Position numbers and translations under genes: made by a program
Shown here: in pieces, positions 24,076-31,740 of the stretch
Layout: each line of letters starts with the position of its first letter
Numbering within the stretch: the stretch's first letter is position 1
Assembly (NCBI GenBank): GCA_913055925.1
Contig: CAJXLH010000001.1
Coordinates: forward strand, 1-35,105
Direction: 5' to 3'
DNA from: an uncultured Maritalea sp.
Lineage (GTDB): Bacteria > Pseudomonadota > Alphaproteobacteria > Rhizobiales > Devosiaceae
DNA length: 35,105 bases
The notes under the pieces: model-generated
The model's database searches: none
Told to the model about the DNA's origin: nothing
The model's input: only the letters and a program-made list of their open reading frames with translations

Positions 24076-24570
24076 ATGGAACAGATCAACATTCAGCCGC
24101 TGACCGAAGAAGCGTTCGCGCCTTTTGGCGAAGTTATTGATCTCAACAAGGCGGAGAACTTTCCGATCAATAATGGCATGTGCACACGCTTTAACGATCT
24201 TGCGACCGTGGAACTTGGCGGCGAAAAGCCCAGACCGCTCGTCAATGTGTTTCGCGGTAAGCCTTATGATTTGCCACTTCATCTGAAAATGGTGGAGCGG
24301 CACCCGCTTGGGTCACAAGCTTTCATCCCGATGAACAAGCGCCCGTTTTTGGTGATCGTATCTGAGGACCGGGACAACATCCCGCAAACGCCAGTGGCAT
24401 TTCTCACCAAGCCGGGACAAGGCATCAATATTGGTCAGAACATCTGGCACGGCGTGCTCACAACACTTGGCGAAGTAAGCGATTTTGTGGTGGTCGACCG
24501 TGGCGGGCCGGGCAACAATCTGGAAGAGTTCTTTTTTGACGAAGGTTTTGTCGTCAATTTTGCGGATTAG
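24076..24570 (+). CDS. allA: Ureidoglycolate lyase
   Basis: This 164-residue protein splits ureidoglycolate to glyoxylate and urea. AllA-type signatures are EEAFAPFGEVIDL, the INNGMCTRFNDLA region, NVFRGKPYDLPLHLKMVERH, PLGSQAFIPM and GQNIWHGVLTTLGEVSDFVVVDRGG. The ATG at 24076 begins 5 bases after the upstream stop; longer in-frame starts lie inside the upstream gene. Its stop codon overlaps the end of the convergent Lrp gene by 3-4 bases. It closes the plus-strand purine operon. No urease is seen here. Confidence 0.94.
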   Translation: MEQINIQPLTEEAFAPFGEVIDLNKAENFPINNGMCTRFNDLATVELGGEKPRPLVNVFRGKPYDLPLHLKMVERHPLGSQAFIPMNKRPFLVIVSEDRDNIPQTPVAFLTKPGQGINIGQNIWHGVLTTLGEVSDFVVVDRGGPGNNLEEFFFDEGFVVNFAD

Positions 24571-25049
24571 CGCCGGTCCAACTTGCGGCCAAGCACCAAT
24601 GAGCTTTGGGTGCGCCGCACCCCTGGGATCAATGCGATTTCGTCGATGATTTCATCGATGTCTTCAAGCTGCGGCGCTTCTACTGCAACAAGCAGGTCAA
24701 ATTCGCCGCTGATGGCGAGAGCTTGTTTTACTTCCGGGAAACTCGCCAGCTTGTCATTTATCTGGCGATTTTGTTGCTGCAGCACTTCAATCAGCACATA
24801 GGCTTCCACCATTTGCTGTCCCGGCTCTTCTGCCAGCTTCACGGTATAGCCGGTGATATAGCCGATTTTTTCGAGCCGCTGTATGCGCTCGTGAACCGTG
24901 GTGCGCGCTATACCGAGCTTTTTTGCGATATCGCTCGTCTTGGCGCGGGCGTTCGACTTGAGGATCGCCACCAGCTCCCGGTCAAAATCATCACGCAATG
25001 GTTTTTGTGCCACATTCGCCTCCCCGCGAAAACGACTATTATCCGTCAT
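24567..25049 (-). CDS. Lrp/AsnC-family regulator, probably of the lysine dehydrogenase region
   Basis: This 160-residue Lrp-type protein has an N-terminal HTH (DDFDRELVAILKSNARAKT, IAKKLGIARTTVHERIQRLE, KIGYITGYTVKL) and a RAM domain (AYVLIEVLQQQN, ISGEFDLLVAVEAPQLEDID, IALIPGVRRTQSSLVLGRKL). The ATG at 25049 gives the usual length and has GGTGG seven bases upstream. In-frame ATGs at 25115 and 25136 would add charged, family-atypical residues. It is divergent from a lysine 6-dehydrogenase-like gene, the layout of autoregulated Lrp proteins that control the neighbouring catabolic gene. It overlaps allA convergently, so it belongs to the amino acid side and probably not to the purine side. Confidence 0.9.
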   Translation of the reverse strand: MTDNSRFRGEANVAQKPLRDDFDRELVAILKSNARAKTSDIAKKLGIARTTVHERIQRLEKIGYITGYTVKLAEEPGQQMVEAYVLIEVLQQQNRQINDKLASFPEVKQALAISGEFDLLVAVEAPQLEDIDEIIDEIALIPGVRRTQSSLVLGRKLDRR

Positions 25050-25180
25050 TTTGTCGCCACCAACCTTTCCATGTTTCACTGATTTATCAATCATTTTCTT
25101 TTCGAGTTTCGTCATTTTGTCGGGATATCTGACCATGGGCCGACACTATCACGGAAAACCGACAGTTCACTCCCTATGTT

Positions 25181-25196
25181 CTGACATGTCCGTCAG
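25181..25196. promoter_or_regulatory. Palindrome CTGAC-N6-GTCAG between the Lrp gene and the lysine dehydrogenase gene
   Basis: An inverted repeat of 5-bp arms lies 43 bases before the dehydrogenase start, in the divergent promoter region. It uses the same pentamers as the bkdR-bkdA1 palindrome but in the opposite order. It is a candidate Lrp-type operator; the evidence is position and symmetry only. Confidence 0.35.
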
Positions 25197-25238
25197 GCAC
25201 AATTTTGTTCAATGACCAAATTCAACATGAGGGACGAT

Positions 25239-26354
25239 ATGAATTGGGATGTTTTGATTGTAGGTGCGGGCAAAATTGGTCGCATGGTTGGCGTAATTTT
25301 GAGCGAAGCGGCAGAATTTGATGTCACGATTGCGGATGCCAACCAAAATATGCTCGACCAAGTTTCAGCGCTTGGCTTGAAGACCATCAAAGTTGATGTG
25401 TCCAACGAAACCGAACTGTTTGCCGCCCTTGATGGCAAGAACGCTGTTTTGAGCGCCGCGCCATATTTCCTAACACCTGCCATCGCATCGGCTGCAAAGA
25501 AGGCCGGCACGCACTATTTCGACCTCACTGAAGATGTAAAATCGACAAAATTCGTGATGGATCTGGCCAAAGACGCCGACAGCGCGTTCATGCCACAATG
25601 CGGACTTGCCCCCGGTTTCGTCGGTATTGCGGGTTATCATTTGGCCAAGCAATTTGACAGTATTGAAGACCTTTCGATGCGCGTTGGCGCCCTGCCGCGC
25701 TACCCAACAAACGCGCTGAAATACAACCTCACTTGGTCAACTGAAGGCTTGGTCAATGAGTATTGTAACCCTTGTGAAGCCTTGGTGGATGGCGAGTTGA
25801 AGGAAGTCGCGCCGCTAGAGAACCTTGAGAATTTCACCCTAGACGGTGTTGATCTTGAAGCCTTCAACACATCGGGCGGCTTAGGCACGCTTTGCGACAC
25901 GCTCGCAGGTCGCGCGCAAAATGTTTCGTACCGTTCTATCCGCTATCCGGGCCACCGTGATATATTGAATATCTTGCTCAACGATTTGAAGCTGAATAAG
26001 CGCCAAGATTTGATGTGCGAGATTTTTGAAAATGGCCTACCTCGCACGCGCCAAGACCAAGTGACCGTCTTCTGCACAGCGACCGGCATGATTGATGGAC
26101 AGTTTGAAGAGCGTTCATTTGTGAATGTTTCTCACGCGATGGAAGTTGCGGGTCGTGATTGGAGTGCGATCCAAATCACAACTGCGGCGGGCGTAACTGC
26201 AGCGATGGACTTGATGCGCCAAGGCAAACTGCCGCAAAGCGGCTTTGTACGTCAGGAACAAATCAATCTCGATGAGTTTTTGGACAATCGGTTTGGTGCG
26301 CTTTATTTGGGCACACCGCTCGATACCAGCAAGAAGCCAGCAATCGCGGCGTAA
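25239..26354 (+). CDS. Saccharopine dehydrogenase-like protein, probable L-lysine 6-dehydrogenase
   Basis: This 371-residue protein has an N-terminal Rossmann domain (dinucleotide motif GAGKIG at residues 9-14). The C-terminal domain shows the GLAPGFVGIAGYHLAKQFD, LTWSTEGLVNEYCNPCEAL, FNTSGGLGTLCDTL and RYPGHRDILN stretches. These resemble Geobacillus-type lysine 6-dehydrogenase more than saccharopine dehydrogenase proper. Such enzymes oxidise the epsilon-amino group of lysine to 2-aminoadipate 6-semialdehyde. ATG 25239 has GAGGG five bases upstream; ATGs at 25212 and 25227 are less well placed. The neighbouring amino acid transporter and the ALDH7-type dehydrogenase 8 kb away support a lysine role. 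A saccharopine or carboxynorspermidine-type dehydrogenase remains possible. Confidence 0.8.
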   Translation: MNWDVLIVGAGKIGRMVGVILSEAAEFDVTIADANQNMLDQVSALGLKTIKVDVSNETELFAALDGKNAVLSAAPYFLTPAIASAAKKAGTHYFDLTEDVKSTKFVMDLAKDADSAFMPQCGLAPGFVGIAGYHLAKQFDSIEDLSMRVGALPRYPTNALKYNLTWSTEGLVNEYCNPCEALVDGELKEVAPLENLENFTLDGVDLEAFNTSGGLGTLCDTLAGRAQNVSYRSIRYPGHRDILNILLNDLKLNKRQDLMCEIFENGLPRTRQDQVTVFCTATGMIDGQFEERSFVNVSHAMEVAGRDWSAIQITTAAGVTAAMDLMRQGKLPQSGFVRQEQINLDEFLDNRFGALYLGTPLDTSKKPAIAA

Positions 26355-26742
26355 CTTTTCATTTCGCGCAATCGATATATACAGATTGCGCATTGAATGG
26401 TGAATTTTGATCACTTTTATGAGTTTTCTTTCAATTCACCTTTCGACATAATCACATTCTTCGATGTCAGCCACGGCTGGCATCGGTGGCGACAAGCCAA
26501 AATGTCCGTTGAGGAGCGGGCGCACTCGATTGAAGTGCAAATGGAGGAGATAAGCAGACCCAAACAATTGTTGCACGATGGCGAACATATTCGTTTGCTT
26601 GCGCTTCGATGGGTTCTGTGTCAAATCCTTCGCGAAAAATGTTGGGGGAGGCCGCACAATTGGGCCAACCAATGATGCAAATGGATTGCATCGGGTTTGG
26701 AATTGTGCCTACTCTTTTGACCGAAGAGTAAAGAAAGTAAAT
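26355..26742. other. Intergenic region with inverted repeats before the amino acid ABC operon
   Basis: There are 388 bases without a credible gene. Open frames here (for example 26397-26675 plus) have no ribosome binding site or family resemblance. It holds an 8-bp inverted repeat GCGCAATC/GATTGCGC (26366-26391) just after the dehydrogenase stop, perhaps a transcript end, and a nested inverted repeat near the ATPase start. The promoter of the transporter operon should lie here. Confidence 0.6.
26654..26708 (+). promoter_or_regulatory. Nested inverted repeat in the leader of the amino acid ABC operon
   Basis: The outer arms GCACAATT (26654-26661) and AATTGTGC (26701-26708) enclose CCAA/TTGG (26665-26668 and 26697-26700). 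These enclose the perfect 7-bp stem GATGCAA-ATGGA-TTGCATC (26674-26692). Folded as RNA this is one extended hairpin ending 34 bases before the ATPase ATG. It could be a leader structure or stacked operators. Confidence 0.45.
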
Positions 26743-27522
26743 ATGTCGGACACAACCGCACCGGTCATCGAGATTCGCAACCTTCATAAAAGCTATGGCG
26801 CACTTGAGGTTCTCAAGGGCGTTGATCTTGTTGCCAACAAGGGTGACGTGGTGAGCCTAATCGGGTCATCTGGTTCGGGCAAATCAACCCTTTTGCGATG
26901 CGCGAACCTTTTGGAAGACAGCCAAGAAGGTGAGATTTTGTTTGATGGCGCGCCAGTGAAATGGCGCGGTGCAGGCCTTGATCGCCACCCCGCCGACAAA
27001 GACCAAATCATCGCTATTCGCACCAATCTTTCCATGGTGTTCCAGCAGTTCAACCTTTGGGCGCACATGACGATTTTGCAAAATGTCATGGAAGCGCCGG
27101 TGACAGTGCTTAAGCAAGACCCTGAAGAGGTCGAGGAACGCGCGCGAATGCTTTTGGACAAGGTCGGCATTGGTGATAAATGCGACGTATATCCCGCGCA
27201 ACTTTCGGGTGGGCAGCAACAGCGTGCCGCCATTGCGCGCGCGCTGGCCATGGAACCGCAAGCGTTGCTTTTTGACGAGCCGACATCTGCGCTCGATCCA
27301 GAACTTGAACAAGAAGTGGTGAAGGTCATCAAGGACCTCGCCAAAGAGGGACGCACCATGCTTTTGGTGACCCACGACATGAAATTGGCAGCCGATGTTT
27401 CTGATTTGGTGGTGTTCTTGCACCAGGGTAAATTAGAGGAACAAGGTCCGCCGAAAGAGCTGTTTGGCAATCCTAAATCTGAGCGGCTCAAGCAATTCCT
27501 AAGCGCTGGCTCTGGCGAGTAA
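26743..27522 (+). CDS. Polar amino acid ABC transporter, ATP-binding protein (HisP/ArtP type)
   Basis: This 259-residue single-cassette ATPase has Walker A GSSGSGKSTLLR, Q-loop MVFQQFNLWAHMT, signature LSGGQQQRAAIARALA, Walker B ALLFDEPTSALDPEL and the switch His in LLVTHDM. The sequence pattern is that of basic/polar amino acid importers. ATG 26743 was chosen because the family N-terminus (APVIEIRNLHKSYG) starts just after it; a longer in-frame start at 26578 is unlikely. It is the first gene of an operon with a binding protein and two permeases. Lysine is the likely cargo from the neighbouring dehydrogenase; this is inferred. Confidence 0.92.
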   Translation: MSDTTAPVIEIRNLHKSYGALEVLKGVDLVANKGDVVSLIGSSGSGKSTLLRCANLLEDSQEGEILFDGAPVKWRGAGLDRHPADKDQIIAIRTNLSMVFQQFNLWAHMTILQNVMEAPVTVLKQDPEEVEERARMLLDKVGIGDKCDVYPAQLSGGQQQRAAIARALAMEPQALLFDEPTSALDPELEQEVVKVIKDLAKEGRTMLLVTHDMKLAADVSDLVVFLHQGKLEEQGPPKELFGNPKSERLKQFLSAGSGE

Positions 27523-27576
27523 AATCGGCAGAGGGCTTGGGCAAATAAAACTGAAAATCTTTCAAGGGAGACTACA

Positions 27577-28302
27577 ATGAAAAAATTGATGCTTTCAGTC
27601 GCTGCGTTGGCGATGAGCACAACATTCGCGATGTCAGCAGACGTCGTGCGTATGGGTACAGAGGGCGCATACCCTCCATATAACTTCGTAAACGACGCTG
27701 GTGAAGTTGACGGTTTTGAGCGTGAGCTTGGTGACGAGCTTTGTAAACGCGCGAACCTGACTTGTGAGTGGGTTGTAAACGACTGGGATTCAATCATTCC
27801 AAACCTCGTTTCTGGCAACTACGACACAATTATCGCGGGCATGTCTATTACTGACGAGCGCGACGAAGTGATTGACTTCACACAAAACTACACACCTCCA
27901 TCACCTTCGATTTACGTTGCTGCTTCTGCAGACGTTGATGTGACTTCAGGTGTAATTGCTGCGCAAACATCAACAATTCAATCAGGCTACGTTGCCAACT
28001 CAGGCGCGACATTGGTTGAATTTGCAACTCCAGACGAAACTTTGGCTGCTGTGAAAAATGGCGAAGCTGATGCGGTTTTGGCTGACGTTGATTTCTTGCG
28101 TCCTGTAGCTGATGAGTCAAACGGCGAACTTGTTGTTGTTGGCGAGCCAGTATTCTTGGGCGGTGGCGTAGGCATGGGCGTTCGTGAGAGCGACGGCGAG
28201 CTACGCGAAAAGTTTGATGCAGCGATCCAGTCTATGAAAGACGATGGCACATTGAACACAATGATCACTAAGTGGTTCGGTGAAGACGCTTACACATTCT
28301 AA
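27577..28302 (+). CDS. Periplasmic amino acid-binding protein (HisJ/ArtJ family)
   Basis: This 241-residue family 3 solute-binding protein has a short Sec signal peptide (MKKLMLSVAALAMSTTFAMS, cleavage near AMSA-D). The mature part begins with the typical RMGTEGAYPPYNF, then GFERELGDELCKRA, the WDSIIPNLVSGNYDTIIAGM lobe and ITDERDEVIDFTQNY. The length is slightly short for the family, but both lobes are present. A good ribosome binding site (AAGGGAG) precedes the ATG, and a strong hairpin follows. Codons such as ACA, TCA and CCA are unusually frequent, as in the purine-binding protein gene. Ligand type is basic or polar amino acid. Confidence 0.92.
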   Translation: MKKLMLSVAALAMSTTFAMSADVVRMGTEGAYPPYNFVNDAGEVDGFERELGDELCKRANLTCEWVVNDWDSIIPNLVSGNYDTIIAGMSITDERDEVIDFTQNYTPPSPSIYVAASADVDVTSGVIAAQTSTIQSGYVANSGATLVEFATPDETLAAVKNGEADAVLADVDFLRPVADESNGELVVVGEPVFLGGGVGMGVRESDGELREKFDAAIQSMKDDGTLNTMITKWFGEDAYTF

Positions 28303-28321
28303 GCGATTGAACTGATTATGG

Positions 28322-28354
28322 ATTGGGGCGCACAAAGTTGCGCCCCGATTTTTT
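28322..28354 (+). terminator. Intrinsic terminator or attenuator between binding protein and permeases
   Basis: GGGGCGCA (28325-28332) pairs with TGCGCCCC (28339-28346), extended by ATT/GAT-side pairs, and is followed by a T tract. It lies within the operon. Partial read-through would give more binding protein than permease, as known for other binding-protein-dependent systems. Confidence 0.85.
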
Positions 28355-28371
28355 AAATAAAGCGAATTTGC

Positions 28372-29253
28372 ATGTTTTCCTACTGCGCAGAACCCAAAAC
28401 GCTTGAAGGTATTCAATGGCTGACTTGCTATTTGACTACTGGAAAGCATATGGCTTTTTATTCGTCCTTCGGCACCGTGATGCTGTTGCTGGCGATTACC
28501 GCGCCCGTTGCCCTTTTGTTTGGCTTCGGCGGCGCTACTGCAGCACGTTCGACCGTTGCGCCTTTGCGCTGGTTTGGTAAGGGCTATACCGCGATTGTGC
28601 GCGGCATTCCTGACATTGCATTTTTCCTTTTCTTTGTTATCGCCTTAGATCAGGCATTTGAGTATTTGCGCCACAAGGTGCTTTGCCCGGATTGGACGGA
28701 ACCTGTCCGCCAAGGCAATGACTTTGTCGTGTGTGCTGCGGCGAAATTGCCGCTTTCCTCGTCCCCACAATGGGTGCACGAAACCTATGGTTTTTCGATC
28801 GCTGTTCTTACCTTCGCGATTGTTTTTGGCGCTTTTGCAGCCAACGTTTTGTATGGCGGCATGCGCGCGGTTCCGCGCGGCCAGTTAGAAACAGCTGAAG
28901 CCTATGGCATGTCCCGACGCCAAACATTTTGGCGCATTCTTGTCCCGCAAATGTGGGTCTACGCTCTACCCGGTCTCTCGAACCTTTGGATGATTTTGAT
29001 TAAAGCGACGCCGCTTTTATTCCTTCTGGGGGTTGAAGACATCGTTTATTGGGCGCGCGAGTTGGGCGGGTCTAAAACCCAAGTTTTCTCCTATCCGCAC
29101 CCGGATTGGCGGCTTTACTATTTCCTTGGGCTCCTTGTGTTTTATCTCGCTTTGACGAAGGTCAGCGAAATTGTGCTCGAAAAGCTCATGGCACGTCTCA
29201 ACAAGGGCCAAGCCACGATTGGTGGTGAAAAACAAAGAAAGGCAGCAGCATGA
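28372..29253 (+). CDS. Polar amino acid ABC transporter, permease 1 (HisQ type)
   Basis: This 293-residue inner-membrane protein has several hydrophobic segments and the EAA coupling motif (ETAEAYGMSRRQTFWRILVPQ), followed by LPGLSNLWMILIKATPLLFLLG. An extra-membrane insertion of about 55 residues (RHKVLCPDWTEPVRQG...LSSSPQWVHETYG) containing two Cys lies between the early TM segments. The start ATG lies 18 bases after the T tract of the preceding terminator and has a weak ribosome binding site. It overlaps permease 2 by four bases. Confidence 0.9.
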   Translation: MFSYCAEPKTLEGIQWLTCYLTTGKHMAFYSSFGTVMLLLAITAPVALLFGFGGATAARSTVAPLRWFGKGYTAIVRGIPDIAFFLFFVIALDQAFEYLRHKVLCPDWTEPVRQGNDFVVCAAAKLPLSSSPQWVHETYGFSIAVLTFAIVFGAFAANVLYGGMRAVPRGQLETAEAYGMSRRQTFWRILVPQMWVYALPGLSNLWMILIKATPLLFLLGVEDIVYWARELGGSKTQVFSYPHPDWRLYYFLGLLVFYLALTKVSEIVLEKLMARLNKGQATIGGEKQRKAAA

Positions 29254-30092
29254 GTTCTTGCCTTCAAACCATCACCGATTACGGCCTTCGTTCCATCGGC
29301 ATCGGCAAACGGCTTTTGCCGAAGACCGACTTCACCTTGTGCGAGCATTTCACGCTGATCGGCTCGGGCATGTTGTGGAACATCTATTTCGGCATCATTG
29401 CTTTGGCGACGGGTTTTTTCCTCGCCACCGCGATTGCCGTAGCGAAGAACTCGAGCAACCCTTGGGCGCGCAAACCTGCTGAGTGGTTTGTTTTTGTGTT
29501 CCGCGGGTCGCCGCTTTTCATTCAGTTTTTCCTTGCTTACGAGTTGTTTGTGCAACTGCCAAAGCTGGGTGTTGATATCAATCTTGGCTTCGTTGAAATC
29601 ACCGCCGAAACGCGCTGGTTGACCAAAGCGTGGTTGGGCGCAACGATTGTTTTGTTCCTCAACACAGCTGCCTATGCGGGCGAGATTTTTTATGGCGCTT
29701 TGCGCTCTGTACCTAAGGGCGATGTGGAAGCGGCTGACGCCTATGGACTGAGCGGCTGGCCGCGTTTTCGGCGGATCATTTGGCCGACCATGTTGCGCTT
29801 GGCCTGGCCCGCTTACACCAATGAAGCGATCTTTCTGTTCCATGCCACCACCTTGGTATTTTTCTCCGGCTTCCCCGCATGGCAACAACGCGGCGACGCG
29901 CTTTATTACGCAAACTATTTTGCTGACAAAACGTTCAACCCATTCATTCCATATCCAATTTTGGGCTTCTATTTCATCCTCCTCACCTTGGCGGTGATTG
30001 GGCTTTATGGATTGATCAATAAGCGATTGAACCGCCATCTGCCGGAAAACCAAAAGCAACGCATTAAGGTTCGCCCACAGATTATTCGGTAG
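29250..30092 (+). CDS. Polar amino acid ABC transporter, permease 2 (HisM type)
   Basis: This 280-residue inner-membrane protein carries the family's FRGSPLFIQFFLAYELFVQL segment, the TAAYAGEIFYGALRSVPKGD loop and the EAA motif region (EAADAYGLSGWPRFRRIIWP). It should pair with permease 1. The overlap ATGA with the upstream gene indicates coupled translation. It ends the transporter operon; I see no clear terminator in the 125 bases before the next gene. Confidence 0.9.
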   Translation: MSSCLQTITDYGLRSIGIGKRLLPKTDFTLCEHFTLIGSGMLWNIYFGIIALATGFFLATAIAVAKNSSNPWARKPAEWFVFVFRGSPLFIQFFLAYELFVQLPKLGVDINLGFVEITAETRWLTKAWLGATIVLFLNTAAYAGEIFYGALRSVPKGDVEAADAYGLSGWPRFRRIIWPTMLRLAWPAYTNEAIFLFHATTLVFFSGFPAWQQRGDALYYANYFADKTFNPFIPYPILGFYFILLTLAVIGLYGLINKRLNRHLPENQKQRIKVRPQIIR

Positions 30093-30217
30093 CTTTTTCA
30101 ACTGCCGTTGAGTGTAACAGCGCACCGGCGGCCGTGGATAAGTTTTTGCACTTAGACTTGTAGCTTCATTTTTCCTCCCCATATCCGTCCTCACCATTTT
30201 GAAGGGCGGACAAGATC

Positions 30218-31051
30218 ATGAAACGCGAATTTGGAATAGTTGAAATCAGCAAATTCTTTTTGCTCGCGGTAGTGCTGTCGGCCGGGCCGATTGCATTGGT
30301 CGGTGCAGGATATCTGCCCGAATGGTCTATCCAACTTGGGGCGCTTGGACCATCAGTCGCAGCGTTTGTCGTTGTGTTTTCGCAAGGTGGGTTCACCAAC
30401 TTTAAGGCGCTAGGCAAAGACCTGTTCAAGTGGCGAGCCCCTATCCATGTTTGGCTTTTTGCCTTGTTCGTTCTTGCGGTTCCATCGCTGATCTCGGTCT
30501 ATCTGACAGGCTTCATCACCGGTAACGCGTTCGCCTTTGACACATTGCCGCCGCTTACGGCGCTGATCCCTATGTTTGTCATACTGACGATATTTGCGGG
30601 GTTCGGTGAGGAATTTGGTTGGCGCGGTTATTTGCTCCCCAATCTGCTGAAACGTCAAAATGCGATTGTTGCCAGCTTGATCGTCGGATTGGCTTGGGGC
30701 CTTTGGCATATCCCACTTTTCTTCACGCCTGGTGCGGTGCAAGGTGAATGGGCGCAACAAGCGGGTTTGTTCAGCGCCATCGCAGGCTACACGATTTTCT
30801 GCATTGCATGGTCAGTTCAGTACACGTGGATCCATCTGCGTTCGAACGGTAGCGTTTTGCTCGCCGCCGTTTATCACGGTACGGGCAACGCGTGGATTGG
30901 CGGGTATATCGATGTTTATCGTGGCGATGTCACCGGCGTCTTTGTGTTCACAGGCGTGATGATTGTCTTCTCGTTTCTGCTTTATATTGCGTTTGGCAAG
31001 GAGCTCCGACCCGTCGGACAACCAGCGCCAATCGCTCCACCCCACCCTTAA
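30218..31051 (+). CDS. CPBP-family intramembrane metalloprotease
   Basis: This 277-residue polytopic membrane protein has the three CPBP (Abi/CAAX-like) active-site motifs: GFGEEFGWRGYLLP (EExxxR), GLAWGLWHIPLFF with the second-motif His, and AAVYHGTGNAWIG (HxxxN). Substrates of bacterial members are mostly unknown; some process peptides or affect membrane proteins. It has its own start, 125 bases after the permease gene, and is followed immediately by a GC-rich hairpin. No link to amino acid transport is evident beyond position. Confidence 0.9.
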   Translation: MKREFGIVEISKFFLLAVVLSAGPIALVGAGYLPEWSIQLGALGPSVAAFVVVFSQGGFTNFKALGKDLFKWRAPIHVWLFALFVLAVPSLISVYLTGFITGNAFAFDTLPPLTALIPMFVILTIFAGFGEEFGWRGYLLPNLLKRQNAIVASLIVGLAWGLWHIPLFFTPGAVQGEWAQQAGLFSAIAGYTIFCIAWSVQYTWIHLRSNGSVLLAAVYHGTGNAWIGGYIDVYRGDVTGVFVFTGVMIVFSFLLYIAFGKELRPVGQPAPIAPPHP

Positions 31052-31052
31052 T

Positions 31053-31073
31053 CCCTCCCCATCAAGGGGAGGG
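31053..31073 (+). terminator. GC-rich hairpin after the CPBP protease gene
   Basis: CCCTCCCC-ATCAA-GGGGAGGG is a perfect 8-bp stem starting 2 bases after the stop codon. It has no T tract, so it may be a REP-like palindrome that also stabilises or ends the transcript. Confidence 0.5.
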
Positions 31074-31133
31074 ACATTGCGGTGCGCAGCATCGAATTAC
31101 TCCTTTGCACTCCACGTCATAATCACCCCTTAA

Positions 31134-31239
31134 CGTCATCCCTGCGCAGGCAGGGATCCAGACCGGAGTGTCATCAGGCACTATCTGCTGCGGCTTGTAG
31201 ACATTCACGCCTGGATCCCGGACTAAATCCGGGATGACG
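31134..31239. repeat. Inverted pair of REP-like elements
   Basis: Unit A (31134-31161) starts CGTCATCC, holds the stem ATCCCTGC-GCAG-GCAGGGAT and ends GGATCCAG. Unit B (31211-31239) starts CTGGATCC, holds ATCCCGGA-CTAAA-TCCGGGAT and ends GGATGACG. The ends are exact inverted copies while the stems differ, so the two form a BIME- or MITE-like pair about 106 bp long. Confidence 0.8.
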
Positions 31240-31649
31240 GTTGTGCGGTATGGATAGGTGGCGCGGTTCATTGAGCGCTCCGACCACCAAAACCCCCGCC
31301 ATGGCAATCCATGCGGAGTTCGTGAATTTGCGGTAGCGCGAGACAATGAACGTCTCAAAAGTTGCGCAAAAAGAGGTAGAGACAAACCAATGTCTCGCGC
31401 TGAGCCAAAAGCTGCTTGACCAACAGATCGCCCCGGGGTGCTCACCCTTTTATCCCCTTCCACGCGTGCAACCGAAACTGTTTGGTCCTTTGACCTTCGG
31501 TTGGTCCCAACTATGGAACCGATGAGAAAACAGTGCTCACCACACGGCTTACAAGTGTCCTCGGCGTCGGACTGGACGATTTATAACCGAAGCGAAACAC
31601 AGCGACCCATGTTTCAATTGACCCGGCTTTCTTTGTGTTTGGTCTTTTT

Positions 31650-31740
31650 ATGCCGCCGTCGGTCCTTCGGACCTACCCCGGCACCCCCGGCTTCTTTTTG
31701 ATGCCGCCGTCGGTCCTTTGGACCTACCCCGGCACCCCCG
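31650..31740. repeat. Tandem 40-bp direct repeat
   Basis: Positions 31650-31689 and 31701-31740 are identical apart from one C/T difference, with an 11-base spacer. Each unit contains the small hairpin GGTCC-TT(C/T)-GGACC and ends in a C-rich tract. Part of the second unit and its flank recurs at 13638-13660 beside the Nudix gene. Confidence 0.85.

Noticed and set aside
24567..25049. Lrp-type gene as the regulator of the purine operons
   Set aside because: It is convergent with allA and divergent from the lysine dehydrogenase gene. The purine motif is absent from its own promoter region, and Lrp-family control of the neighbour is the simpler reading.
26397..26675. Plus-strand open frame of 92 codons upstream of the amino acid ABC operon
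   Set aside because: It has no ribosome binding site, no recognisable family and overlaps the nested inverted repeat; the region is better read as promoter and leader.
26793..27818. Long minus-strand open frame (341 codons) opposite the amino acid ATPase and binding protein genes
   Set aside because: It is Ser-rich shadow coding opposite two well-conserved genes; no motif fits a real protein.
29142..30197. Long minus-strand open frame (351 codons) opposite permease 2
   Set aside because: It is antisense to an unmistakable HisM-type permease, has Arg/Gln-rich composition without domain resemblance and no ribosome binding site.
31062..31463. Minus-strand open frame of 133 codons in the repeat spacer
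   Set aside because: It runs through both REP units and gives the usual REP-derived peptide (VIPDLVRDPG, WIPACAGMT), so it is probably not a gene.
31650..31740. CRISPR-like array
   Set aside because: There are only two units, an 11-base spacer and no cas genes; this is a simple tandem repeat.
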